Origin: Symsagittifera roscoffensis
Taxonomy: Eukaryota; Xenacoelomorpha; Acoela; Convolutidae
Assembly (NCBI RefSeq): GCF_963678635.1
Contig: NW_026971396.1
Span: 1 to 41,000, forward strand
Direction of reading: 5' to 3'
DNA length: 41,000 bases
Numbering within the stretch: the stretch's first letter is position 1; every line of letters starts with the position of its first letter. Positions 21,511-32,280 of this stretch are shown one piece after another. Below the pieces are notes generated by a model. That model did no database searches. It had not been told where the DNA came from and saw only the letters and a program-made list of their open reading frames with translations. Made by a program: the position numbers and the translations under genes.

Positions 21511-22676
21511 GATTTATTTGTCTCAAATGATTTGGCATATTACTCCTATATTTATTTTGAGAATCTGTATAACGTGTGTTATTTCTATAAGGTGATTGAG
21601 AATAATTTCTTTGTCTATTTTTATAGTTTGACTTCCTATTTTGTGAATTATCTCGCGATCTATTTTGACCATTGTTGTAATTATATCTTTGGTGATTTGA
21701 TCTATTGTTTGAATATTCTCGTGATCGATTGTTATTTTGTTGGTTTCGATTATTTGAATAACTTCTGTTCCTATTGTTAGAATAATTTCTGTGTCTATTT
21801 TATGATGAGTTTGCTGATCTTTCATTTGAATAGTGTCTATTCCGAGGATGTGAATGGGAACTGGTATCAAACGAATAATTCTGTCTGTTTGAGTTTGATC
21901 GTGAATAACTATTTCGATAATGGGTATTTCTACTGTATGATCGACTATATCTATTTTGTGAGGGATTTCGTGAATTTCTTCTATCTGGTGATCTACCTCT
22001 GTAGTTAGAGTTATAAGGTGATTGATTTCTTGAATGATTTGAGCTATTTGGGAGTGGTATTTTCAGAGCTATTGTTACTGTGAATGTTTTCGTTTGGTAA
22101 ATTTTGATCTTTTTTCACATATTGATGGAATGATTTATTTGGTTCTTCGTACTTTTGTGGTTTATTTTGACTGTCTTGCTGTTTTTGTCTGCATTCAGCA
22201 ATGCTGTGTCCGTATCTTCAGCAATAGTTACACCATTTTTTAAATGATGGTTTACCTTCAAAATTTGGGTTTTTCTCATATATATTCAGAATTTCAGTGA
22301 TTTTTTCGGATAGATCTGTATCTGAGTTATGTGAATTATTTATTTGTGTTGTAGTTGTTTGAATATTATTAACGTACTGTAATTTGAGATTTTCTGTTTC
22401 CTCTAGTTTTATAGTGATTTCTGCTTGTTCTAGTTTATCTACTAGTTTTCTGAAATCTAAATCTGGTTCTCGAATTGAGGAAGGATGTGATGCTCCCTTT
22501 TTAATTGCTATTTTTCGTAATTGAGGTGTCACAGTCATCATTAGAGTTTCTGTCATTTTTGTGTTTTTATAATCATGAGTGATTAGTGAGTATGCTTTTC
22601 GGACTAGTGTTTCGATCTTGTGTGAATGTTTTCTTGTGAGAATTCTTGTGTGAATTCTTGTGTGAATGTTTTCCAA
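21239..22676 (-). pseudogene. gag: Gag C-terminal half: helical region, CCHC knuckle, Arg/Asn/Ser-rich tail
   Basis: Frame 22218-22676 begins with imperfect THTRIHTRILTRK repeats. It continues as a helical region (KIETLVRKAYSLITHDYKN, then DLDFRKLVDKLEQAEITIKL) and ends at a zinc knuckle. The knuckle reads CNYC-stop-RYGHSIAEC (22191-22232): CX2CX4HX4C with a TGA in the first spacer position. Beyond it the frames decay. At about 21570-21790 an Arg/Ser/Asn-rich stretch is readable (NRSRDNSQNRKSNYKNRQ), then NMPNHLRQINQVQTT in frame 21239-21538. The RS/RN-rich tail is presumably RNA-binding. Confidence 0.7.
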
Positions 22677-22689
22677 GCTGATTTTATAT

Positions 22690-23480
22690 CTATAGGTGAA
22701 ACTGAAAACTATTTTTGAGCTGCGCGATCAATTGTGGTTTGTATTAACGCTGTGCGTCTATGTATCCAATTTTGGTGAAGTGGCGTATTTATGGGTTCAG
22801 GTCCTATGTTCAAAATTAAATTTGATGTGATTGCATTTAAATAATCTTCTACAGAATATTCAGGATCTGTGCCGGTGAATACCATCAATGGTTTGTTTGA
22901 TTGCATTGATGAGCCACCCATTAGGTATGGATTCATAGTCATCTGTAGTGATTCTGCGGCATTTGGCATTCGGGAAAAATTTGTAAGTTGACTTTCTGTG
23001 ATTTCGTGTTGTTGTAAATAATAAGGTAGTGGGATTTCATTTTGCATTTGTGTTGGTTGATAATAGTCTGTGTTAACTGGGTTCTGTATTTGTGTTGGTT
23101 GATATAGTTGTGCATAGGTTGGGTTTTGCGTTTGCAATGGTTGGTGATTTTGTGTATTAGCTAGGTTTTGTGGTTAAAAATTTGTTTTTTGAGATGCTTG
23201 ATTTGATCGAGGTGGTTTTACACGGTATTCTTGTGTATATGGTGCAAAAAAATCTGGTTGACAGTAGTCATCATTATCTGATGATAAATAATTAGATGTA
23301 TAATAAGGTGTTTTGTGCTTACTTTGGTTTTGTTAAGTGTTTTTACGCTGTTGAAAAAATGGATAATTTTCACTTTGGTCTTGTGAAATTCGTGGAAATT
23401 TAGTGACGTTGCTGTTGGTTGTTGAAATTTTTGTCTTTGTGAAAATAAATGATTTTGAGTATTTGGGCGAAAAGATGTAG
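22690..23480 (-). pseudogene. gag: Gag N-terminal part: Gln/Asn-rich region and capsid start
   Basis: Frame 22709-23137 starts with Tyr/Gln/Asn repeats of the form YQPTQ(I/M)QN. It then enters a capsid-like region (PLMVFTGTDPEYSVEDYLNA, then WIHRRTALIQTTID), typical of the F-x-G...VxxYL entry of retrotransposon gag domains. The frame is lost near 22700. Upstream (23140-23480) the readable frames are Gln/Asn/His-rich with stops. The low-complexity prion-like start followed by capsid is the gag N-terminus. Confidence 0.6.
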
Positions 23481-23495
23481 ATGTTTGTGGTCTAT

Positions 23496-25060
23496 TTACA
23501 TAGTTATTATTGTGTTCTGCAAAATTATTTCCAGTGAATGTTTTTTGTTTTGTATTGGTTTCGTCATTGGTCTAAATGGTTGATAGTTCACATGTGGGTA
23601 TTTTGGTAAAACTGTGGGTTTAACCGTGGATTGTAATGTTATCTGTGGTAAGGTTGGGTTTTTGGGTCTTGGATTGTAAGATATCTTGTTGTGTGAGATT
23701 CCTAGTTTCATTTAGATGTTCTTGTTGTATGACAGTTGAATTTAGGGTATTATTTTGTGTTCTATCGGGTAGGAATGAAATATAGTTTAAAGGCGTCGCA
23801 TCAGTTGTGAGTGGGTATATCTTAATATAATCTTTGTGTATAGTTATTGTGCTAATAGCTTGACTTAAAATATCTGTTGGTATGTTGATAAATAATGGAT
23901 GAAACCATTCAGAGTCCCAAACACAATCTGATTGTTCTGCTAATACTGTATCATCTGTTAAATTTTGGGGTCAGAAATTTTTTCTTGCTTGTGAGATTAG
24001 ATCAAGATTATGTGTGAAATAATCTATGATAAACCATGCCAAGATTTTTTGTAAATTGTGTTTAAATTTTTTTGAAACGTCGTTACTAGTTAAATATTCA
24101 CGGATTGCATTTAGATATTCAGAAAATATCGCGATTTCATGTCTTACAGTTGTATGTTTTGATGTTTCAATTGTTGAAGTTCATTGGGATTCTGGTTTTT
24201 CTAATATAGATAGATAGCTATAAATTATTCGAAATACTTCATTAGTAAATATTGAATTTGCTCTTGGTGAATTTTGGTGTTGTATGTTTTTTATGTATTC
24301 TGTGAATACTTTTGAGATTTATATATCTACGTCGTCTGTTTCAAGTAGATACCTACCATGAAATTTACTTGGGGTCTGTATTTCTATGCTATAGATTCCT
24401 TACTGTTGTGTTAGGTTACATATTCCTTCTGCTGTGCATGGACTAACTCCTCTTTCAAATAAATTTGCTAATAAATTTTGACAAAATTTTGTTTGTCCTC
24501 TGTCGTCAGTGAGGGAATTAGTTATAAATGGGAGGATGGAGTTTTCATTTTCACTTTCTTCCTTTTGACTCAATTTTGTGCTTTATTACTGTCAATTTAT
24601 AACGTTTTATTGGTTGATTCGAATTGTATAGTCGTACTGGTTTGTTTTTGTATGTGTTTTTTATTCTGCGTTTTCCTTGTATTGATGAATCTGATGTGGT
24701 TTCTGAGTCAGAAAAATATAATGTATCATTAACTTGGTAATTCTTTTTTACGGAGACTTTTAATCTATAAAGTTCTTCTAAATGACTTGTTTCTGATTCG
24801 GAGAATGCGCTTCTTTGTTTTGAAATTTTTTTTCGTCTAATCTGTCTTTGTTTGCTTAAAATTTTTTGTTTGATTGTTCGTCGTTTTGTTCTAATCGATC
24901 ATGTTGACTTTCTGTGTGGAGTGATTACGAGATCATATTTTTCGTTGTTTATTTCAAAAATGTGTAATATGATTGTTTGTTATTTTCCTAAATTGTCTAG
25001 TGACATAAGGTTTAGGATGACGGATGCAATATTTGGATTAGTGATTTTTAATGCTTAAAC
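23496..25060 (-). pseudogene. Pre-gag reading frame (unrecognised)
   Basis: On the - strand from about 25058 to 24558 one frame is broken only by single stops (TAA near 24984, TGA near 24902). It carries a strongly basic stretch (KRRTIKQKILSKQRQIRRKK) and then an acidic Ser/Glu segment (SAFSESETSHLEELYRLKV). Further on, about 24320-23730 reads as globular coding sequence (IRTEYLTSNDV-like stretches, EQSDCVWDSEWFHPLFINI, DATPLNYISFLPDRTQN) with a few stops. Frame 23496-23711 continues Pro/Asn-rich. It precedes gag, so it resembles in position the extra ORF1 of giant plant Ogre elements. No homology is claimed. Confidence 0.45.
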
Positions 25061-26253
25061 TGTTAGTTCTTACAATTTTTTCGGGTTAGCCTAACTTGGG
25101 TCTTGTATTCAGGGTTGGAGAGAAAAGCATGTATCGATTCCTGAGAATGATTTTTACTTTCTCGTGGCTAGTCTAAGTTAAGGTGTTTTAATACTTAATC
25201 TTACCTAGGGGTAGTGATTTGTAATCAAGGGTTGGTGAATAGTAAATCGATCCACAAGGTTCAGGTATAATTAGAACACAAGTAGTTCGTTAGATACTAT
25301 TTTAAACTTACTAAGTTTAAGTATTATCAGGGTTAGGCAAGAGGGGGGATCAAGTGAAGGATGAATAACCGAAGTTCTTCACTGTCTATCCTAATTAGAA
25401 TGGTTAGTGTGATTGAAAATTTCTGTTAGTCCTGGGTCTTAAGAAAGGGTTGGATAGTGAATCGACGTTCGACGTCGTCAGAAACTCTGCTAATTTTGTG
25501 GGGGAGAACAAAATTGTTCTATTTGATCCAAGGATATGCCTTGATGATCAGGATAAAAATTTAATGATATAAAAATTAATTAAGATAAAAATGAAATGGA
25601 GATCCAAGGAAAGCCTTCATGATCTGTTAAATTTTAAAAATTTAGTTTTTGTAAAAGTAAAAATTAGATTAGGCCTTTTTAAAGCAATTTAAAGTTTAAT
25701 TGATAAAAAAAGTTTAGTTTTTGATGATGTTAGTGGTTTTATGATTTGCTTGTTATGTGTAGGTGATGAAGCTGAGACGAAGAAATGATTTATGTATTAA
25801 TAACAATTTGTGTATTTATGTATTACTAACTTTTTCAAATTTACTGCAGATTAAAGGAAACGACTAGTGTTGTTTTTATCAGTCGTTATTGTACAATAAT
25901 AAGTTTAGCCTGTAATAATTGATGAAAATTTTTCTTCAATGATATTATGTCTGCAAATGAAAAGCTAAATTCATTGCTAATAAAACTCTAAATATAAAAG
26001 TTTGTGTTGGCTTTTGCCGTACGACCATGAAACTTACGGGTAAATTCCTTTGTAGTCGTATATCGTCTCTTGTCCGAGGTTTTCTTCCAATACCGGGTAG
26101 TTCTCGTATTGTTCGGAATAAAGGCTCTGATCTATTGAGTCGTAGAGACATTTCAATTAAATTATTATCGTGTAACATTTTTGTGAATATTTGTCTAAGT
26201 CTAATCTATTTTTGGTTAGTTCTAAGCTATTTTATTCCTTAAGGTCTTATTAG
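25061..26253 (-). other. Long 5' leader of the element
   Basis: About 1.2 kb lies between the primer-binding site and the first coding region. No known motif was found, apart from the short frame at 25945-26178. AT-rich runs and paired GGTT/AACC segments occur, but I see no clear repeat. Confidence 0.45.
25945..26178 (-). other. 77-codon leader frame
   Basis: This frame begins about 75 bases downstream of the primer-binding site on the - strand and has an unbroken run including NRSEPLFRTIRELPGIGRK and a basic middle. Env-bearing retroelements often splice a 5' leader exon onto env, so this could be such an exon. It could equally be chance, as the length is borderline. Confidence 0.25.
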
Positions 26254-26271
26254 AGACTTATAGTCGCACCA
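26254..26271 (-). promoter_or_regulatory. Putative primer-binding site
   Basis: On the - strand the 5' LTR ends ...AACTCA, then TC, then TGGTGCGACTATAAGTCT. TGG directly after the LTR is the expected complement of a tRNA CCA end. The following bases do not show the usual T-loop complement, so the primer tRNA is unidentified and the site may be mutated or use a non-standard primer. Confidence 0.5.
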
Positions 26272-26273
26272 GA

Positions 26274-26649
26274 TGAGTTGGGATAAGCTCTAACTCAAAG
26301 AGTAATTTCAGATAGGGTACACCGTCTGCTCGTCACGCTATCATATTTTCGGCCGGATAGAATCGTGCAACTTCTTAGGCTAATACCGACCTTAATCTTA
26401 CTCTTATTTCTCTTTGTCTCAATAGATCTAGAGTATACTGGTTTGTTACGAGTCGGCCTCTTGGAAAAAGCAACTAAATTGTAAGTTAAATTCTAAATGC
26501 TCTGGTGCTGAAATTACAAGTAATTTCAACACTTACAAATAAATGGGTTGTTAGTTAGATGGTGTATGATTGGTTAGTCTTTCATGTTCTATAGGGATAA
26601 AATATCTCGATTATAACCAATAATAACATATAGTTTGGATCAGGTTCCA
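26274..26649 (-). mobile_element. 5' LTR of the giant element
   Basis: At 376 bp it is identical in length to the 3' LTR, with about 37 differences by hand count. It starts TGGAACCTGATCC and ends CCCAACTCA. Its TATA box reads TATAGAA. The outer flank begins AGAC, matching the TSD at 7969-7972. Confidence 0.9.
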
Positions 26650-26653
26650 AGAC

Positions 26654-28040
26654 AGTGCAGGAAAGTAAATTTATCAACTAGAGTAATAAGCAAAATGTTT
26701 ATGGTTCCGACTTTCGATACGAAAGAAACGGAATATTGTGATCGGGTGGGTTTTTTTTTCTTCAGACAAATTTCGACTTTTTAACTAGCCATTTTTGACG
26801 GTATTTTTTTATATCATTCGAAAGTTATTGTTGCCCTGAGCTCAAATTAGAAAAGATATTTTTTGCGCTATTAAAGTGTAAGCGGAAAGTTAATCCGTTT
26901 TAGAAATCGTTCCAAAATGGTTGAAGATAGCCTATTTGCCATAATTGATTTGTTACAAGGAGAGAGATCTATTTTTTTGTACTTTATATGGCGTGTGGTG
27001 GGATGATTTTCATTTAAAAAATATTCAAATTTGAGGAAAAAATTTGTTCCATTTTGTGTTATTTCATTTAATTTTTCCATGTTATTACTGCTCCATAGAC
27101 CTTAAGAGGCGGTCGGAACATTCAGGGCTTCGCCCTGATACGAGCAGTCTTTTCTTTCTTTTTTGGGCCTACTCTAACTAAAACACCATAATTTTGCTAT
27201 TCAAAATAAAATTATACGACTTTGCTAAGGTCAATCGGAAAATTACTAATCAGGGCACGAGGTGTAATCAAAGTTCTTGGCTCTTTGTTATTTTGGATTG
27301 TACATACAATGCAAATAAAGTAGGGCAATTAAAACAAAGCTCCCGGGTTGACCAAAAATGCTTATCATACTATTCTCATAAATGGGAAATATATTTTCAT
27401 GCAATTCCATACAATTCCTTACGTACAGGAAAATGTATGAAAGCTCTATAAAAAACATTTTCCCCTAAAAGGAAATTGTATGATAGCTGTTTCCTCCATA
27501 AGCCAAAAAGTTGTTTTTTGTTGCTAAATTTATTTTCTGACAAGTTTTTGGTTGTGTTTTCAATCGAACACGGGTGACAAAGACCTTGGTTACTCAAAGC
27601 ACCAAAGGTTGGACGGTCTTGCATTTACAATGCATAGAAAACGACCTGAATTGTTTTTGAGCTGTCTTTCATATAAAACATAAAAAAAGTAACAAACTTT
27701 CAATTTCTGGCAAACTTTTTTAAAGATCGTTTTTAAAAATTTTTGAATTTTCAAATTATCAGACACTGATCAAGGCATAGATAAACACGTCATACAAAAG
27801 AAATTGGAATTTTCAGAGGCGTTTTCGAAAAACAAAAGTGAAAAGAAAAAAAGCCACTAATATCATATCCAGGGCTACGTTATGCGCACAAAAAATTAAA
27901 TTTAGCGTGCAAAAAAATTTTATCGGAAAATGTTTGTTTGCGTACAAAATTCAATTTGCGCTTGAAAAAAAAAATTTTTGGAGCAAATTTTCAAAAATTA
28001 CTGTCAATTTTATTCAAAATTTTTTTATCCTATATGGAAA
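26654..28040. other. Non-coding stretch, nothing recognised
   Basis: AT-rich intronic sequence between the element and the duplicated flank. Short open frames occur on both strands, but none has compositional or splice support. Some TTTCATACAATTTCC-type motifs recur in the next flank. Confidence 0.5.
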
Positions 28041-28193
28041 TTGTATGGTAAGCATTTTTTTCATTAAAAAAATTTCATTTCAGTTTTTTTGTCACCAGTC
28101 TGTTAAAATGTTCTCAAAAAGCCGCAGAAACGGTTTAATTTTTTAAAATCATTACGAGGCCAAACTGTGCACTGATAGGAGCACAAATTTGTG

Positions 28194-28460
28194 TCTGTAT
28201 GTTCCTGGATTCCAGAGACAAGTCTTAAAATATGTTCCAAAATGTAAGTGGATTCCACAAACAAAATCTCAGTGGATTCCGCTTACAAATACCTGTAACG
28301 TAAATTTTGTCGGCACATTTGTTTTGTTGCGGATTCCGCAACAAGCAAATATAGCTAGTTGTTCTGGGTTGCAAAATTGTGAGTGGACTCCGCAAAATAT
28401 AAGCGGAATCCGCAAATGTAAGTGGATTCCGCAAGCTGTAAGTGGATTCCGAAGTTTATT
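28194..28460. repeat. Subterminal repeats, left arm of the transposon
   Basis: Several variants of GTGGATTCCGCAA and GTGGATTCCACAA occur, mostly spaced by 15-45 bases (about 28247, 28272, 28331, 28384-28450). The right arm (29285-29600) has the mirror set (GCGGATTCCAC, GCGGATTCCGCAA). Such subterminal arrays are often transposase binding sites. Confidence 0.55.
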
Positions 28461-28705
28461 CTATTCTGAACTTGCATGTAAACAATTAAAAGCTGAGCTT
28501 GAATTCTTATCTTAAGCAATGCGGAATTTAGAAGCAAACATTCAACCATTGGCAGCGGAATCCACGAACAAGTCCTAAAGCATTGGTTACCTAAATCGGT
28601 GGATGTCAGTTTTTAGTATTTTGGAAACACAACACCGAATAATTTCAATATTTGAGTCATTGAGTTGACAGTGTGTGGAACACAAAGCATATCGACAAAT
28701 TGGGT

Positions 28706-29167
28706 CAGTATTTGGGATTACGTCAATCCCAAATACTGATTTTGGAAGCATAATGCCGAATAAATGCAATAATTGTAGTCATTGGAATGATAGTGTAAGG
28801 AAACACAACACACAGCATGCCGCCAAATGATGTCAGTATTTGGGATTCCATCGAACCCAAGTACTGGTCAGGTTGATGGAATCTCAAAAACTGAAATAAT
28901 GTGGAATAAATATGGAATATATTCATTATTTGGAGTGATTAGGTTGAGAGTGATTGGAATTCCAACGCATAGCAAATCGTCGAATAATTTCATATTCCAA
29001 ATCGTCGAATAATCCCAAACTCTGATCTATTCTATTAAATTTCTATTCTAGCAAACTTCTATTCTAGTCATTTAGTTTTGCCAAATCGTCAAGTTAGTTC
29101 AGTATTTGGGATTTCATCGATCCCAAATACTGGTCAGTAATTGGGATTCCATTGATCCCAATTACTG
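28706..29167. repeat. Four 33-nt hairpins inside the transposon
   Basis: Hairpins lie at 28706-28738, 28833-28865, 29100-29132 and 29135-29167. Arms read CAGTATTTGGGA and TCCCAAATACTG, with a 9-base centre. The last copy has CAGTAATTGGGA paired with TCCCAATTACTG, a matched change in both arms. The second copy has partial mismatches. Confidence 0.65.
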
Positions 29168-30190
29168 ATCTATTCTTGTAAACTTTTATTCTAGCAAATT
29201 TCTATTCTAATGAAATCAAATCACGTATTCAAAAGATATCATTTCAAAGGCTACTACAAAAGTAAACATATGTAAAGGAGTTCGCAAACAAAATGCGGAT
29301 TCCACTTACAATTTGCGGATTCCACTTACAGTTGCGGATTCCGCAACAGCTCAATTTAACGATACAAAAATTCTATCATTTGTTTGTGGATTCCACAAAC
29401 TTTTCTGGATTCCGCAAATACAGTCGCGGATTCCGCAAATTCGCCTATTTTTCGAGCAATTTTGAGCCATACAATGATTTAGGTTTTTGTTTGTGGAATC
29501 CAAAACAGCATAGAAGATCAAAGAAAACTACCAATGTTTCGGATTCTGCGACAAATCTTATTTTGGCCTGTTACAGATTCCGCGAACAATGCAGAGAAAG
29601 CACAGTTTGGCCTCGTAATTATTGTTTTCGATAACATATGAAAATTGTATGACACGCATTTTTTCCATAGACTTGAAGTATGGAATCATCTGATAATGAT
29701 TTTTTTTGAATGGAGTTGTATGAGAAACATTATCGGTGTGTGGAGGTCAACCCGAGCTATTCTGCCGAGAAGCCGTTTACTTATACAAAATTTTTCTATA
29801 CTAAAAGTACCAGTTCTCCCACACCAAACAATTTAAAAAATTTGACAAATAATTGGCATTTCACTCAACAAAAAACGGCAATAAAATTACTTGCAGTCAC
29901 TGGAGTCAAATTTGAATACCTATCAAAAGAACGCTATAAAAGCATTTTTTTATATCGAATTTCTTTAATGAAGGTGAATGGTTTTTTTTAATAGAGGTCA
30001 ACCCGGGTAGAACCGTGATCAAAAAATATCGAACTTGAAACAGAATGTAAATAATTGGAATCTTATCAGTGTTGATTTTTTTCATAATAATTCTATTTTA
30101 AGCTTTGAAAAATAGTTTTAACAATTTTGTTTTTACCATTTTCTGACACTTCAAAAAGTACCAATTACTACGTTTTTTTTAAAATATTTG

Positions 30191-32280
30191 TTCGTGACTT
30201 AAATTTATAAAATTGGTGAGGCTGAAATTATTTTTAGTTTCAGCCAGAGAAGAATAAATCGAACTTAGAAAGCAGTTGCTCCTCCTCTCCTCTAACCTCG
30301 CAAGAATACCAGTATACATTAGATATTTTGTAAAGCTGAAACTATTCATAGTTTCAGCCAGAGAAGAATAAACTTAACTTAGAAAGCAGTTGCTCCTCCT
30401 CTCCTCTAATCTCGCAAGATTACAAGTATTTATTAGTACTAACCAATCATGAGCCATGACTTAAGCTTAAAATAAATTGTAAGTCTGAAACTAATTATAG
30501 CTTCAACCAGAGAAGAATAAATTTAACTTTGAAAGCAGTTGCTCTTCTTCTCCTCTCTTCTCGCAAAAACTCCAGATTATACTAAATAAATAGTTTGTAA
30601 GGCTGAAACTGATTATTGTTTCAGTCAGAGAAGAATAAGTTTAAAATAGAAAACAGTTGCTCCTCCTCTCATCTAACCTCGCAAGAATACCAGTATACAT
30701 TAGATATTTTGTAAAGCTGAAACTATTCATAGTTTCAGCCAGAGAAGAATAAACTTAACTTAGAAAGCAGTTGCTCCTCTTCTCCTCTAATCTCGCAAGA
30801 TTACAAGTATTTATTAGTACTAACCAATCATGAGCCATGACTTAAGCTTAAAATAAATTGTAAGTCTGAAACTAATTATAGCTTCAACCAGAGAAGAATA
30901 AATTTAACTTTGAAAGCAGTTGCTCTTCTTCTCCTCTCTTCTCGCAAAAACTCCAGATTATACTAAATAAATAGTTTGTAAGGCTGAAACTGTTTATTGT
31001 TTCAGTCAGAGAAGAATAAGTTTAAAATAGAAAACAGTTGCTCCTCCTCTCATCTAACCTCGGAAGAATACCAGTATACATTAGATACTTTGTAAAGCTG
31101 AAACTATTCATAGTTTCAACCAGAGAAGAATAAACTTAATTTAGAAAGCAGTTGGTCCTCCTCTCCTCTAATCTCGCAAGAATACAAGTATTTATTAGTA
31201 CTAACCAATCATGAGCCATTACTTAAACTTATAATAAATTGTAAGTCTGAAACTATTTATAGTTTCAGCCAGAGAAGAATAAATTCAACTTAGAAAGCAG
31301 TTGCTCCTCCTCTCCTCTAACCTCGCAAGAATACTAGTATACATTAGACACTTTGTAAAGCTGAAACTATTCATAGTTTCAGCCAGAGAAGAATAAACTT
31401 AACTTAAAAATCAGTTGCTCCTCCTCTCCCCTAATCTCGCAAGAGTACAAGTATTTATTAGTACTATTCAATCATGATCCATGACTTAAACTTATAATAA
31501 ATTGTAAGTCTGGAACATTTTATAGTTTCAGCCAGAGAAGAATAAATTTAACATTGAAAGCAGTTGCTCCTCTTCTCCTCTATTCTCGCAAAAACTCCAG
31601 ATTGTACTAAATAAGTAGTTTGTAAGGCTGAAACTGTTTATTGTTTCAGCCAGAGAAGAATGAGAGTTTAAAATAGAAAACAGTGGCTCCTCCTCTCATC
31701 TAACCTCGAAATAATAGCAGTTTATATTAGAACTAACCAATCATGGTCCATGACCTAAACTTACAACTGTTGTACAGATGAAACTTTTCATAGTTTCAGC
31801 CAGAGAAGAATAAATACGAATTAGAAAGCAGTTGCTCCTCCTCTCTCCTAACCTGGCAACAAAACCAGTTTACATTCGATACTTTGTAAAGCTGAATCTA
31901 TTCATAAAAAATAAATAGAAAAAAAATAAACTTAAAATAGAAGGCAGTTGCTCCTCCTCTCTTCTAGCCCTGCAAGAATACCAGTATTTATTAGAGTTAA
32001 CCAACCATGATCAATGACTTAAACTTACAAAAATTTATATGGTTGAAACTTTTTATAGTTTCAACCAGAGAAGAACAAATGCGAATTAGAAAGCAGTTGC
32101 TTCTCCTCTCTCCTAACCTGGCAACAATATCAGTTTATATTCGATACTTTGTAAAGCTGAATCTATTCATAGTTTCAGCCAGAGAAGAATAAATTTAAAT
32201 TAGAAAGCAGTTGCTCCTCCTCTACTCTAGCCTCGCAAAAATACCAGTATATCTTAGATAATTTGTAAAGCTGAAACTAT
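30191..32280. repeat. LTR-derived satellite, array A
   Basis: Monomers of about 114-150 bp contain GCTGAAACTA...TAGTTTCAGC, CAGAGAAGAATAAA, AGCAGTTGCTCCTCCTCTCC and TCGCAAGAATACCAGTAT. Some also include ACTAACCAATCATGAGCCATGACTTAAACTTA. All these blocks align in order with the middle of the 376-bp LTR. A higher-order period of 381 bp (monomers of about 114, 149 and 118) is clear between 30290 and 31060. The array stops abruptly at 32280, where flank copy B begins. Confidence 0.85.

Larger units (their letters stand above)
7973..26649 (-). mobile_element. Giant env-bearing Ty3/gypsy-class LTR retroelement
   Basis: Matching 376-bp LTRs (7973-8348 and 26274-26649) lie in direct orientation, TG...CA on the - strand. 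AGAC sits on both outer sides (7969-7972 and 26650-26653) as a 4-bp TSD. A primer-binding-like TGG motif follows the 5' LTR after two bases. On the - strand the order is leader, pre-gag frame, gag, protease, RT, RNase H, integrase with GPY/F, linker frames, env-like, post-env frame, 3' LTR. RT before integrase plus GPY/F places it in Ty3/gypsy. At 18.7 kb it is much longer than the usual 5-9 kb. The extra length comes from the leader, pre-gag, linker, post-env and tail regions. The two LTRs differ at roughly 37 of 376 positions by hand count, so it is an old, dead copy. Confidence 0.9.
28155..29615. mobile_element. Non-autonomous TIR transposon (1.46 kb)
   Basis: The ends ATTACGAGGCCAAACTGTGC (28151-28170) and its exact reverse complement (29600-29619) bound an insertion absent from the paralogous flank at 32281-32987. 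The simplest reading is terminal repeats starting CGAGGCC with a TA target duplication (28153-28154 and 29616-29617). There is no transposase. The interior has subterminal GTGGATTCCGC-type repeats in opposite orientations at the two ends and four 33-nt hairpins in the middle. Its open frames only translate these repeats. Confidence 0.75.
28041..30190. repeat. Satellite-unit flank, copy A (carries a transposon)
   Basis: Positions 28041-28154 plus 29616-30190 match 32281-32987. Shared landmarks are TTGTATGGT(A/G)AGCATTTTTT, TTTTTGTCACCAGTCTGTTAAA, GAGAAACATTATCGGTGTGTG and ACCGTGATCA(A/G)AAAATATCG. The copy is split by a 1.46-kb insertion (28155-29615) that copy B lacks. Together with the array that follows, it forms one large duplicated unit. 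Confidence 0.75.

Noticed and set aside
21499-22008. Tyr/Phe-rich + strand frames opposite gag
   Set aside because: They mirror the Asn/Arg/Ser-rich gag tail on the other strand and have no independent support.
27838-28146. Lys/Phe-rich + strand frame of about 100 codons
   Set aside because: Composition follows A and T runs; half of it lies in the repeated flank, where copy B does not keep the frame.
29293-29634. + strand frame of 113 codons in the transposon
   Set aside because: It only translates the GCGGATTCCAC subterminal repeats and crosses the element end.
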